Positions 42,552-51,265 of a DNA stretch of 64,000 nucleotides are shown in pieces (position 1 is the first letter of the stretch; each line of letters starts with the position of its first letter). Both the position numbers and the translations under genes were made by a program. The DNA comes from Alteromonas_E sp965248545 (GTDB lineage Bacteria; Pseudomonadota; Gammaproteobacteria; Enterobacterales; Alteromonadaceae): contig OZ252110.1 of NCBI GenBank assembly GCA_965248545.1, positions 3,906,001 to 3,970,000 on the forward strand. The letters run 5' to 3'. Under the pieces are notes generated by a model. It had not been told where the DNA came from. It saw only the letters and a list, made by a program, of their open reading frames with translations, and made no database searches.

Positions 42552-45233
42552 TCATCCCTGTCTTGACTCTAGATACTGGTGAAACAAGATATCCAAAGAG
42601 TCTTCATCATTAATGTCATTCGAACCAAAATAGAAGTTTTCTACTAAGGCGTCGTTTTCTTCATGTGCTAACTTCAAGTCTGCAGGCATTGTTTGAGGAT
42701 TGTATAGTTCCGCAATGGACTTAGGAAAATTGCTTTCTCTTGCAAGTAATATGTTTTTGGCAGACTGTTCCAACAATGCCTTTTGGGCCATGTTAAAAGA
42801 GGGACATGGAAAAGTATGCCAGCCCAAAGTGTTAGAATAACGAATACGTGTCTCTAGCTGGCCACATACAGTTTTTATCCATAACAAATGAATACTTGAA
42901 ACTAATAATGAAAACATCCATAAGTCTGCATCATAGATAGCAAATGCAGAATCAGAAACAATTTGCTCGCTGTTAATAACTCCTGCAGTAACGTATTCTC
43001 TGTTTTCCGAAAAAACCCTTGGCACAATTATACTTAACGACTCTGTTTCCCAGCACTCTCGGAATTTAAAAGGAGTATCCGCGAGCCTAACTCCTCCAGC
43101 ATCCTTACTTTTCAAACGATTCTCTCTACAGAGTTCGATTCGCTCTCTTATAAAAGGAATTTCTGCAGCCTCAGTATAATTATCCTGATTGAGCCAGAGA
43201 CAAAAACGCTTCGCCCCCCTAATCAGCTCTTGAGAGCCTATGAGCTCTTTGAGAAATTGTTGAGAATGAGGGGATTCTGTAAGTAATTTCTCTTTTTCTT
43301 CTGGACTCAGTATTAATGCCCCCCCATCATAAGCCATATTTCCAAAGCTCATATCTGGCAACCCGAAAGGGGAATGATTTTTCTTTTCTATATAAATATT
43401 TGGTTTATTAAGTAAATACGAATTAATCCGGGACACTTCTTTAACATTTTCGCCATCAAAAAGTTTTTTATGTTTGGAGGAATGCTGACTTACACCAACA
43501 ACCACGCATGTGACGCCTGCATTATCTGCAGCATTGTTTTTCCACTTAAAAGATTTATGTGCAAATGAAATTTCAATTTTTTCATTTAATATGTTAGGCC
43601 AAAGAGAAGATGCGTGTAGTCCCTGAACAATGCTATTGGTCATAACAAAAGCGAGGGATGCATTATATTTCTCACAAAATTTAGCCCCCTTATAAAGCCA
43701 TCCCGAAACGTAGTCGAATGATTTGTAAGAGTTTACTCTTCCCTTAAACACAGAGTCTAAATCAGATTTTTGTTCTTTGGAAAGTTGTTTGGCCCCTAGG
43801 TAAGGCGGATTTCCTACAATATAGATTTCCATAGATGCGTGACTGTTTAGTATGGACTCCCACTCGACTATTAAGGCATTAGTATTTAAAACCTCTCCTG
43901 ATTCACTCAGAGGTAGTGCGGGAATTTCTGTACCAAATGCTGCTATAAACCTTGCATTTTGTTGATACTCAGCTATCCATAAAGCCAGTTTCGCCGTTTC
44001 AGCGGCAAAGTCTGCATATTCAATACCATAGAAATTCGAGAGGGAAATAACCGAACTAAATCCAAATGCCAGTGATGCACCACCTTCCAAATCTCTAAGC
44101 GCATCGAGAGCCTGCAGTTCCAACTTCCTCAGTTCGCGGTAAGCTATTACAAGAAAGTTGCCGCTCCCACAGGCAGGGTCAAAAACGACAACCTGTGATA
44201 AACGCTCTAAGAAAGAATTAATCTGCTTTTTGGAATGTCTTGCCTTGAGCAATTCATCTCGAAATTCGTTGAGGAATAGCGGCTCTAATGTTTTAAGAAT
44301 ATTGGGTACTGAAGTATAGTGCATACCCAAATTGCCGCGCATCGTCGGGTCAACAATTGCCTGGATGCTTGAGCCAAGAATATCGGGATTAATATGTTTC
44401 CAATCCAGCGCCGCAGTTTCCAGAAGGTATCGATATGCTTTCGAGGTAAATACTGGAACAAGAGCTTCACCACTGAAAAGCCCACCGTTTACATACGGAA
44501 ACTCAGTTAGCCAAGGAGCGATATCTTTACGAAGATGATCATCTAAATCTAAAACGCCAAAGATTTCGGTGATAACCTGAGTTGAATTTTGACCATCACT
44601 ACCAGCTCGGTTTTTCAGTGCTTTTGTGAATATATCTTTCGGAAAAATGCCGGTATCTTCAGCAAATAGGCAGAAGATAATTTGCGTCATAAAGTGGTTG
44701 AGTGCATGGCGTTTATCACCTTCTAGCCACTCGGGATTTCTTTCGATAAGTGCATCGTAAACTTTAGCCAGTTTACCAGTGGCCTTGATGTCGACTTCAC
44801 TTTCCTCTTCTCGACGAAAGCCCTCTTGCCCGGCCAATGGCAAGAACAGTTGAGGCTCATCTTTAATCTTATCGATTGTGCAGTCTGTCAGCTCGTCATA
44901 CTTTCTATCGTAAACAAGAATGTGAGAGCCATCGTTGACTACGACCAGTCTGACTTTAGCTTTGAGTGTTTTATCGGACTTTTTAACCGCATCGATAGTT
45001 GCGTTAAGTTGTCCTGGAGCGCATGGGACATAATGAATTTTCTCACGCCACAACAGCCCATTTTCGAATTCAGATGTGTTTGCCTTACTTGTACCCAATC
45101 GTTTAAGCGTTGCTGAGGAACTAAACAAGGCAATGAGTTCTTTCCCATACTCTGCAGGTGTTAGATTTCTGTTCGATATTTCTTCAAGCCCATTTTCTAT
45201 ATCGACGATGTTTAGTTTTTTAACTGCTGACAT
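42552..45233 (-). CDS. Class I N6-adenine DNA methyltransferase, first gene of the defence-like operon
   Basis: An 893-residue methyltransferase of the Eco57I/MmeI-like style. Motif I FDPACGSGNF is near residue 352 and motif IV NPPY at 475-478, as in gamma-class adenine methylases. The C-terminal 380 residues should contain target recognition. The N-terminal 170 residues are unassigned and I see no clear PD-ExK motif there, unlike true MmeI enzymes with fused nuclease. GGAAGAG precedes ATG 45233. Confidence 0.88.
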   Translation of the reverse strand: MSAVKKLNIVDIENGLEEISNRNLTPAEYGKELIALFSSSATLKRLGTSKANTSEFENGLLWREKIHYVPCAPGQLNATIDAVKKSDKTLKAKVRLVVVNDGSHILVYDRKYDELTDCTIDKIKDEPQLFLPLAGQEGFRREEESEVDIKATGKLAKVYDALIERNPEWLEGDKRHALNHFMTQIIFCLFAEDTGIFPKDIFTKALKNRAGSDGQNSTQVITEIFGVLDLDDHLRKDIAPWLTEFPYVNGGLFSGEALVPVFTSKAYRYLLETAALDWKHINPDILGSSIQAIVDPTMRGNLGMHYTSVPNILKTLEPLFLNEFRDELLKARHSKKQINSFLERLSQVVVFDPACGSGNFLVIAYRELRKLELQALDALRDLEGGASLAFGFSSVISLSNFYGIEYADFAAETAKLALWIAEYQQNARFIAAFGTEIPALPLSESGEVLNTNALIVEWESILNSHASMEIYIVGNPPYLGAKQLSKEQKSDLDSVFKGRVNSYKSFDYVSGWLYKGAKFCEKYNASLAFVMTNSIVQGLHASSLWPNILNEKIEISFAHKSFKWKNNAADNAGVTCVVVGVSQHSSKHKKLFDGENVKEVSRINSYLLNKPNIYIEKKNHSPFGLPDMSFGNMAYDGGALILSPEEKEKLLTESPHSQQFLKELIGSQELIRGAKRFCLWLNQDNYTEAAEIPFIRERIELCRENRLKSKDAGGVRLADTPFKFRECWETESLSIIVPRVFSENREYVTAGVINSEQIVSDSAFAIYDADLWMFSLLVSSIHLLWIKTVCGQLETRIRYSNTLGWHTFPCPSFNMAQKALLEQSAKNILLARESNFPKSIAELYNPQTMPADLKLAHEENDALVENFYFGSNDINDEDSLDILFHQYLESRQG

Positions 45234-45605
45234 ACATCTCTTCCTTTTCTGTATAAGTCATGTTCGTGTTTTGCTTTTTATTCTCAATTTGCCAGCGGAA
45301 AACATAATATCCATGGTATCCGGCCGATCTTCATCCTAATTTAAAATCAACTATAATGCCTTAAGATTTTTCCTAAGGTATTTGTGAACTACGGATTTAT
45401 GTTGACGACAAGCTGTTAAACACTTAGCCCGTAATTAATTGCTTAATATGACATCCAATGTCGGGAATACGAAAAAGTGGCAACAGCTAATGAAACTTAT
45501 CTAACGCCCGTTTTTTGCCTTCACCAAATTATAAGGCGGTAAGCGCAGGTTGACTTAAAACCACATATTTCTTTAAATCTGAAATCTCAGTGTCAATAAG
45601 CGTCA
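45234..45605. other. Gap upstream of the methyltransferase operon
   Basis: About 370 bases without a credible gene. It should contain the promoter of the methyltransferase operon on the minus strand. A short inverted repeat CCTTA/TAAGG is at 45359-45378. No tRNA or known RNA is seen. Confidence 0.4.
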
Positions 45606-45794
45606 TCACCCCAAATAAGTCACCGCATGCTCTCGGGCGCCGTCCATTAACTTCAAAAGGGCCAGCATCCGTTCAACTTCAAACTTCGGCGCGTCGACAG
45701 AGTTGATATACATGCGGAGCAGATCAGAAACCTTCTGAACGTCGCTCAATTCGTCAATTGCTAATTGGATTTCTAGTGCGGTTGGTTTGGTCAT
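45606..45794 (-). CDS. Small hypothetical protein
   Basis: A 62-residue acidic, helical protein starting MTKPTALEIQLAIDELSD. AGGA lies nine bases before ATG 45794. It resembles no family I know; the size would suit a small regulator or antitoxin, but no partner toxin is adjacent. It lies between the defence-like operon and the membrane protein gene. Confidence 0.55.
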   Translation of the reverse strand: MTKPTALEIQLAIDELSDVQKVSDLLRMYINSVDAPKFEVERMLALLKLMDGAREHAVTYLG

Positions 45795-45940
45795 GGCTGT
45801 TATTCCTATGTTCAAGATTCAAGAATGACAGCATCGCCATGATTAAACTGTTAACCCGTGGAGGACGGTTCGCCCTAACAGCTTATCTGCTGAGCTTTTA
45901 AAATATTGGAGGATGTTGGTTTAGTCAAGAATTGTAGAAA

Positions 45941-46534
45941 TCAACGGAGCGCCTCTTTAAGATCCAAGACCTCTTGCTTTAATTGTTCAGACAGTGTGTT
46001 GAAATAGCCACCAAATGAGGTTCTATTTTCGTAAAACCAACGAACTAGGTCTGCGTCATGAAGTTCATGAACCTTAATTTTTTTGATATCTTCGTCGCTC
46101 ATTCTGTTCGCCCTTTCCGCGCAATTTTGAAACAAAATGTATTTCTGGAGTATCTCTCCAACTGCGGCTGACGCGGGGAGTAAATGCTCATTGTCTGTAA
46201 TTGTTACGGCCAAGTCATGGACATTGTCGAGTGTTTCTTTAGATATCTTGTTCCATTGATGACCGAAATTCATAATCTCAAAATACACCTTTAAGGTGTC
46301 TCTAGATAACTCGTTCAAGATACGAATACGTTTATCAATTCGGTCTACTTTATTAAAACGGTAATTCCTGTAAGCAATAAAGGCAGCGCTCAAAGCCGCA
46401 ATCGCAGTCAAAATCGAAGACAGTAACCCAAATATAGACCAAGGCTCTTTTACCTCTGAAACTACAACCAAAGCCAATGCAATATAAAAAACGGGCAATA
46501 TATAGAAATGTATAGTTTTGCTTTTTACATCCAT
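45941..46534 (-). CDS. Membrane-anchored hypothetical protein at the island right end
   Basis: A 197-residue protein with two predicted membrane helices (about residues 9-27 and 33-55) followed by a charged helical cytoplasmic part starting RNYRFNKVDRIDKRIRILNEL. It resembles the many small two-helix membrane proteins of islands that have unknown roles. It is the last gene before the right attachment site. Confidence 0.7.
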   Translation of the reverse strand: MDVKSKTIHFYILPVFYIALALVVVSEVKEPWSIFGLLSSILTAIAALSAAFIAYRNYRFNKVDRIDKRIRILNELSRDTLKVYFEIMNFGHQWNKISKETLDNVHDLAVTITDNEHLLPASAAVGEILQKYILFQNCAERANRMSDEDIKKIKVHELHDADLVRWFYENRTSFGGYFNTLSEQLKQEVLDLKEALR

Positions 46535-46611
46535 TTTAGTGAATCCTGTATGAGCTATTGAGCATTCTCACACAAATTTAAGTAAGCACAAAACTAAGCA
46601 ACGCACACCGG

Positions 46612-46632
46612 TTGGTATACGCTTTGGTATAT
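46612..46632. repeat. Possible integrase arm-type sites, right end
   Basis: TTGGTATAC (46612-46620) and TTTGGTATAT (46623-46632) in direct orientation match the motif repeated at 32419-32475. Confidence 0.55.
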
Positions 46633-46685
46633 GAATAGAATTAAAAAATCTAGACATCATGTAAATGAAGATCTTAGAGAGGGCT

Positions 46686-46712
46686 TTCAAATCCCGCCAG
46701 CTCCACCAAACA
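46686..46712 (+). repeat. Right attachment-site repeat (attR core)
   Basis: Exact 27-bp copy of 32287-32313. It is not part of a tRNA or tmRNA here, since upstream bases do not continue the ssrA match. Confidence 0.92.
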
Positions 46713-46739
46713 AAAAACCACGCCAAGGCGTGGTTTTTT
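46712..46739. terminator. Displaced ssrA terminator
   Basis: CCACGC/GCGTGG stem with A6 and T6 flanks. It follows directly the attR repeat, as an ssrA terminator would follow attB. The HK stop codon (46738-46740, minus strand) lies in its T-tract. Confidence 0.85.
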
Positions 46740-48672
46740 ATTGGACGTCCGTCGGCAACTCGATCGTAAAGGTTGTTCCCTTACCAACCTCACTGTCTAC
46801 TGAAATCTGTCCATGTAGCTTGGTCGTGACGATCGTATAGACGATATTTAAACCCAGACCGGTGCCTCCTTGGCCTCTCTTAGTGGTGTAAAACGGGTCG
46901 AAGATTTTTTGTTTCACGCTATCGTTCATACCTGAACCATTGTCAGAAAAAGTCACCACTGTAGAGTCGCGTTTCTTATCATATGACAAAGTCACTTCTA
47001 TGGCCTTATCTGCAGTTTCTTTGAACGCATGAGTGACCGCATTAGTGCACAGGTTATTAAAAACCTGACTGAGTAAACCCGGATCAATGTTGTGCTTTGG
47101 GTTGTCTCCGGTAATTTTCCAGCGTATGCGATGTTGTTTTAGATATGCCGATAAAATATTGAAAATATTTTCACAGTAATCGTACAGGTAAATCATTCGC
47201 CGCTGTTCGACTATCTGATCGGCTGAAACTTGCTTGAAACTCTCCACCAGTCGATGACACCGGTTTAAATTGGTAACAATCAGTGCATCTAACTCTTCCA
47301 GGCGCTGTGCAAAATCTAACGCACCTTTTTTGCTCAACTGGCCATCTTCGATCTTTTGTTTGAATTCTCGAGAGTCGCCCCCTAAGGTGGTAATTGCGGT
47401 TAATGATATCCCAAGTGGCGTATTGATCTCGTGCGCAACACCCGCAACCAATCCGCCTAAAGACGCCATTTTTTCCTTCTCCACTAATTGAGTTTGTGCT
47501 TCGGTTAGTGACTGTAACGTCGCTTCGAGTTTTTCTTTGGTTCGCCGGTTTTTGACATACAAGTTTGATATCGCCAATGCGGATATCAGTGAAATAGCAA
47601 CGATACCTAATACAACGTATATAATGCCCCGCTGGCGATCAATCACTTCAGACTGCGACTGCACCTCCGTTTCGGCAATCGACAGCTCTGCTTGTTGTCG
47701 CTTTAGCAATGACTGATTGGCTTCAACCTCGGTGTTGAGTTCCTCCAATACAATCAATTGGTCTTGTACGCTTTTCTCAAAGCTCAACATTTCCTCTTCG
47801 GCTTCGAAGAGTTCACGTTCTTTAGACTCGAGGTCTACCAAAGCGGTTTTATATTGTGATTCAACAGCACTAACCTGCCCAACCAGCCCTCTTAAAATCA
47901 CTTGATTAGATTCGATGCTAGACTGTTTGCTCTGAATCTCAGACTCTAACTCAGCGACCTTGGACTGAAGCTGGGCAAACTCCCGCTCCTTTTCAGCAAA
48001 CGCCGCGCGTTGCTCTTCTAACAAGCCAAAAGTAGACTGGTTCTGCTGGCGCAGCGCTTGGATAGCTTCTTCTGTCTGATGATACAGTTCAGCAACATCG
48101 ATTTCTGTCCCACCAAACAAAACCAGTTCTGGTGAGATTTCAATATCCTCATACACAATATTGGGGCGGTTTATTTGGAATTGCAGATTCGCGGTACTCT
48201 CCCCAACTTCACGTTCCAGAATATTGATCATGACGTTGTGGAGCGTTGGGCTTTGTTCAGTAACAAGCAAAACCCCCTTGCCTCGAGAAACATACGACAG
48301 ATTTTGTAGTGCCGCTAGGTGAGCTTCAGAAATGTAGATCAAATCCGCATCACCTAGCTGGTCTTGCGCTTCTGCAAGTTGAACACGAATCGGTTTGTCC
48401 CGGACCGAGAGCTGATTCAGCGGCGTGAATTCAGCGTACAACTCGGCATCTTGCCAAACATAGAGATTAAACGAAGATTTATCAGTTTCGTTGGGCCATT
48501 CGACATTGCGCACTAACTGTATCAGCAATGCTGCTTTGACTTCTTCTAAGGTGTAGTCTTGTGCCAAAACAAGTGGCGTTCGAAGTAACGTACACAACCC
48601 GGTGAGTATACTGATCAAAATAAAACAGTTTAGCTTCAGCCTGCGCTGGCGGGCAAAAAGATACGTCAACAT
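46738..48672 (-). CDS. Sensor histidine kinase with YfiR-like periplasmic domain
   Basis: A 644-residue protein. An N-terminal signal or membrane segment is followed by a YfiR/HmsC-like domain (YTLEEVKAALLIQLVRNVEWP onward), a long coiled coil and a membrane helix near 345-367. The kinase core has the H box VAHEINTPLG (H414), an N box around 540 and the G boxes DNGSGM and GTGLGLN. It lacks a receiver domain. Start choice between ATG 48672 and 48765 is uncertain; 48672 gives a normal signal sequence. A partner regulator is not adjacent. Confidence 0.85.
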   Translation of the reverse strand: MLTYLFARQRRLKLNCFILISILTGLCTLLRTPLVLAQDYTLEEVKAALLIQLVRNVEWPNETDKSSFNLYVWQDAELYAEFTPLNQLSVRDKPIRVQLAEAQDQLGDADLIYISEAHLAALQNLSYVSRGKGVLLVTEQSPTLHNVMINILEREVGESTANLQFQINRPNIVYEDIEISPELVLFGGTEIDVAELYHQTEEAIQALRQQNQSTFGLLEEQRAAFAEKEREFAQLQSKVAELESEIQSKQSSIESNQVILRGLVGQVSAVESQYKTALVDLESKERELFEAEEEMLSFEKSVQDQLIVLEELNTEVEANQSLLKRQQAELSIAETEVQSQSEVIDRQRGIIYVVLGIVAISLISALAISNLYVKNRRTKEKLEATLQSLTEAQTQLVEKEKMASLGGLVAGVAHEINTPLGISLTAITTLGGDSREFKQKIEDGQLSKKGALDFAQRLEELDALIVTNLNRCHRLVESFKQVSADQIVEQRRMIYLYDYCENIFNILSAYLKQHRIRWKITGDNPKHNIDPGLLSQVFNNLCTNAVTHAFKETADKAIEVTLSYDKKRDSTVVTFSDNGSGMNDSVKQKIFDPFYTTKRGQGGTGLGLNIVYTIVTTKLHGQISVDSEVGKGTTFTIELPTDVQ

Positions 48673-48932
48673 GAAAAAATCAAATGCACTCTCTGTAGTA
48701 TTGATCGGCCCGAAAGACGGCGATTGTTTAAATGCACGCAACCCGCATAGCTTTGACGAACACATCTGGCTAGAGAATTACAGAGCACTCGAATAGTTTA
48801 GCGCAATTCAAATAAGGATTCTGCAAAGAGCAGCAAGTTTATGAAAAGACAGCATGATTTTTTATTCTGATAGTAGTACCCGAGCGTTATTATCGTTATG
48901 CTAAACAAAAAAACGTTACACAGTGTCTTTCT

Positions 48933-50717
48933 ATGTTCGCTAAGCGACTTTTCATTTTGTTTGTTTTTCTCCTATCCGGGGGCAAAATTGCCTCTTCATA
49001 CGCTAATGAGAACATTGACGCGTTTATAGAACGCGTTAAAACAGTAACCTATGACTGTCCAAACACAGACGATTTTCAACAATTAGAGGCGTATTTAGCA
49101 TCTGACTCCCTGTCTTCCGCGCAACGGTTAGCGCTGTCTGTCGAGCGTTCCCACTTCTTGATTTGTGAAGGTCAAGTCTCAGAAGCGCAATCGTTGCTGT
49201 TTGATGTCACTGCGTGGCCGGATATCGATAAATCCAGCTATTTCTTTGCCTCTGCTATCTATCAAATTGGCTTTACTTATGACTTGCGTGAACAACCTGA
49301 ACGTTGTGGTTACTATGAGCAAGCGCAAGCACTAGCAGAAGATAAATTCAGCGATGTCTATTTAAGCGCGACAATGGGCCTTATCACCAATTGTGAAGCT
49401 GATTCGGATGCTGGAGAGAGACTAGGCAAGATGTTTATTGTCCTGGAGAAGTATTCAGCGACCAAGGATTATCAGGCGCTTGCACACATTCACAACAGTA
49501 TAGGACTGGTATATGGTGGCCTCCAACAGCATGTATTAGCGGCGGAGCAATACTTAAAAGCTCATGAAATGGGCCTGAAGGTCTACACCGGTAGTAACCA
49601 ACTTACGATCCTTATTAGCGCAATCACCTCCTTGTTTGCCAGTGGCCAATACGACCGAGCCTACGAGACAATCCAAGAATTTGAGCGCATCAATCAGAAT
49701 GTCGGTACACCATTAACCAACTTTTTCTATGCGTACGCGCTCGCTGGTTACTACTACAGAATCGAAGACATCGAAAAACTAAAGTTGAATTTACCAGAAC
49801 TCAAGCGCACAGCCGAGCAAACTTCCAATCCAGTGTTTCATACCCTGTCTAACTGGCTACAGACTGTCCCCTGTGTCTATGAGAAAGATATACAATGCCT
49901 CGAAGACTATCTAGCACAAGCTGAAGCGGAAGATAGTGCGTCAATGCGCTTCATTGGACAGAACCTCGAATATCAAAAATTCCGCGTCGATATCGCAATT
50001 GCGATGGGAGACTTACAGCGAGCCGAGAACACCTTCGCGGATTATGCGAAAAACTTCCGAGCATCAGCGCAAAAGAGCCAATCTTCAGCAAGTATTTTGA
50101 GTGTCGCCAACCTGTATTCAAAAGTATATGAATTGGAATCTGAAGTTGAAAAAGCGGAACGCTTGAGACGCAATACGCTTGTATTGAGCATCATTCTATT
50201 CCTAGTGCTAGGTTCATTGACTGCTTATATTATTCGCAAAAAACACTTGGCCAGAATGGCCATCGATCCCGCGACTCAATTACTCAATTCTGAGATAGCG
50301 ATTAGCAGAATTGAACAAACTGCGGCGCCTGATAGTGGAAAGACGAATGCGTTGGCATTGTTAGATTTGAGCAACTTAAGAGAATTAACCATTGCAGCTG
50401 GTTCCGCCAAAAGCGATACGGTTTTACGCGAAATTTCCGATACTTTGCGTAATGTGACACGCGAGTCAGATATATTGGGTCGTTTTGGCCCGGAACAATT
50501 TATCTTGTGCTTACCCAATATCGAAGAAAGTAGCGCGACAAGTTTCTTTGAGCGAGTACAGAATGAGTTAGATGGCACATCCGTTGGTAATCCCAACGAT
50601 GAATCTATCAATGTTCGCACCAGTATGAGTATTTTTATTGCAACTGAAAAATTCTCGGACCTAAGCTCGGTGATAGACGAAATGGTGTTGTCGTTTAGCG
50701 TTAAAGCTAAGCGTTAA
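48933..50717 (+). CDS. TPR protein with degenerate GGDEF domain
   Basis: A 594-residue protein with a signal peptide, a TPR-like helical periplasmic region (about 60-400), a membrane helix near 416-434 and a C-terminal GGDEF-like domain. The A-site motif is GPEQF (519-523) instead of GG(D/E)EF, and the expected metal aspartate region reads LALLDLSNLREL. It is therefore probably not an active diguanylate cyclase and may sense or bind c-di-GMP or act by protein contact. It is divergent from the histidine kinase gene. Confidence 0.85.
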   Translation: MFAKRLFILFVFLLSGGKIASSYANENIDAFIERVKTVTYDCPNTDDFQQLEAYLASDSLSSAQRLALSVERSHFLICEGQVSEAQSLLFDVTAWPDIDKSSYFFASAIYQIGFTYDLREQPERCGYYEQAQALAEDKFSDVYLSATMGLITNCEADSDAGERLGKMFIVLEKYSATKDYQALAHIHNSIGLVYGGLQQHVLAAEQYLKAHEMGLKVYTGSNQLTILISAITSLFASGQYDRAYETIQEFERINQNVGTPLTNFFYAYALAGYYYRIEDIEKLKLNLPELKRTAEQTSNPVFHTLSNWLQTVPCVYEKDIQCLEDYLAQAEAEDSASMRFIGQNLEYQKFRVDIAIAMGDLQRAENTFADYAKNFRASAQKSQSSASILSVANLYSKVYELESEVEKAERLRRNTLVLSIILFLVLGSLTAYIIRKKHLARMAIDPATQLLNSEIAISRIEQTAAPDSGKTNALALLDLSNLRELTIAAGSAKSDTVLREISDTLRNVTRESDILGRFGPEQFILCLPNIEESSATSFFERVQNELDGTSVGNPNDESINVRTSMSIFIATEKFSDLSSVIDEMVLSFSVKAKR

Positions 50718-50782
50718 CCTATTTTTTACAATTCAAACTGCTCGGCCTAAGATAGGGTTTTACTCTCAACTTAGGTCGCCAT

Positions 50783-51205
50783 ATGAACACAACTCCGAAA
50801 TGGTTTACTGCAGTCGCCGTTGTTGCTTTGGTTTGGAACATCATTGGGCTAATTGCAGTCATAATGAACATGCTGTTAACGCCAGAGCAAATAGCAGCGA
50901 TGCCTGCAGAACAACAAACCCTACTAGAAGATACACCTGTATGGTCGACACTTGCCTCCTTGTTAGCAGTGTCCACAGGGACTCTTGGCTGCCTAGCCTT
51001 ACTATTCAAAAAAAGCTGGGCGGTGCCACTCTTTATGCTGTCGATCGCCGGTTTAGTGGTTCAGGATTTAGCGCTATTCGTGGTTTTAGATGCGATAAAA
51101 GCGTATGGGATCTTCCCATTGATCATGCAGAGTATCGTAATGGTTATCGCCATTGCTTTATTGATGATGGGCCAAAAGGCTAAACGCGAGCAGTGGTTAA
51201 GCTAA
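50783..51205 (+). CDS. Small four-helix membrane protein
   Basis: A 140-residue protein with four hydrophobic segments (about 8-30, 54-74, 81-98, 112-130) and short loops. It resembles uncharacterised inner-membrane proteins of marine gammaproteobacteria; no active-site motif. A strong terminator shared with the convergent M13 peptidase gene follows. Confidence 0.7.
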   Translation: MNTTPKWFTAVAVVALVWNIIGLIAVIMNMLLTPEQIAAMPAEQQTLLEDTPVWSTLASLLAVSTGTLGCLALLFKKSWAVPLFMLSIAGLVVQDLALFVVLDAIKAYGIFPLIMQSIVMVIAIALLMMGQKAKREQWLS

Positions 51206-51224
51206 CTCACGCTATGGCAAAGAT

Positions 51225-51256
51225 AAAAAACGGCGCCCGAAGCGCCGTTTTTTTTT
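51225..51256. terminator. Bidirectional terminator before the M13 peptidase gene
   Basis: CGGCGC/GCGCCG stem with A6 and T9 flanks, between convergent genes. Confidence 0.9.
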
Positions 51257-51265
51257 GGTTCTGAC

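Larger units (their letters stand above)
32287..46712. mobile_element. Integrative island inserted at the ssrA 3' end
   Basis: A 14.4-kb insert bounded by a 27-bp direct repeat of the tmRNA 3' end. It carries a tyrosine integrase next to the left end, AlpA-like regulator, primase and helicase with an iteron-like array, small cargo genes and a methyltransferase/helicase/nuclease operon. The presumed original ssrA terminator is found just past the right repeat. The set resembles P4-like satellites or small integrative elements; there are no phage structural or conjugation genes. Confidence 0.92.

Noticed and set aside
46686..46712. A second tRNA or tmRNA gene at the right end
   Set aside because: Only 27 bases match; the sequence upstream cannot form the rest of the structure.
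46631..46840. 69-residue plus-strand frame over attR
   Set aside because: It runs through the attachment repeat, the terminator and the antisense of the kinase gene; no ribosome-binding site.
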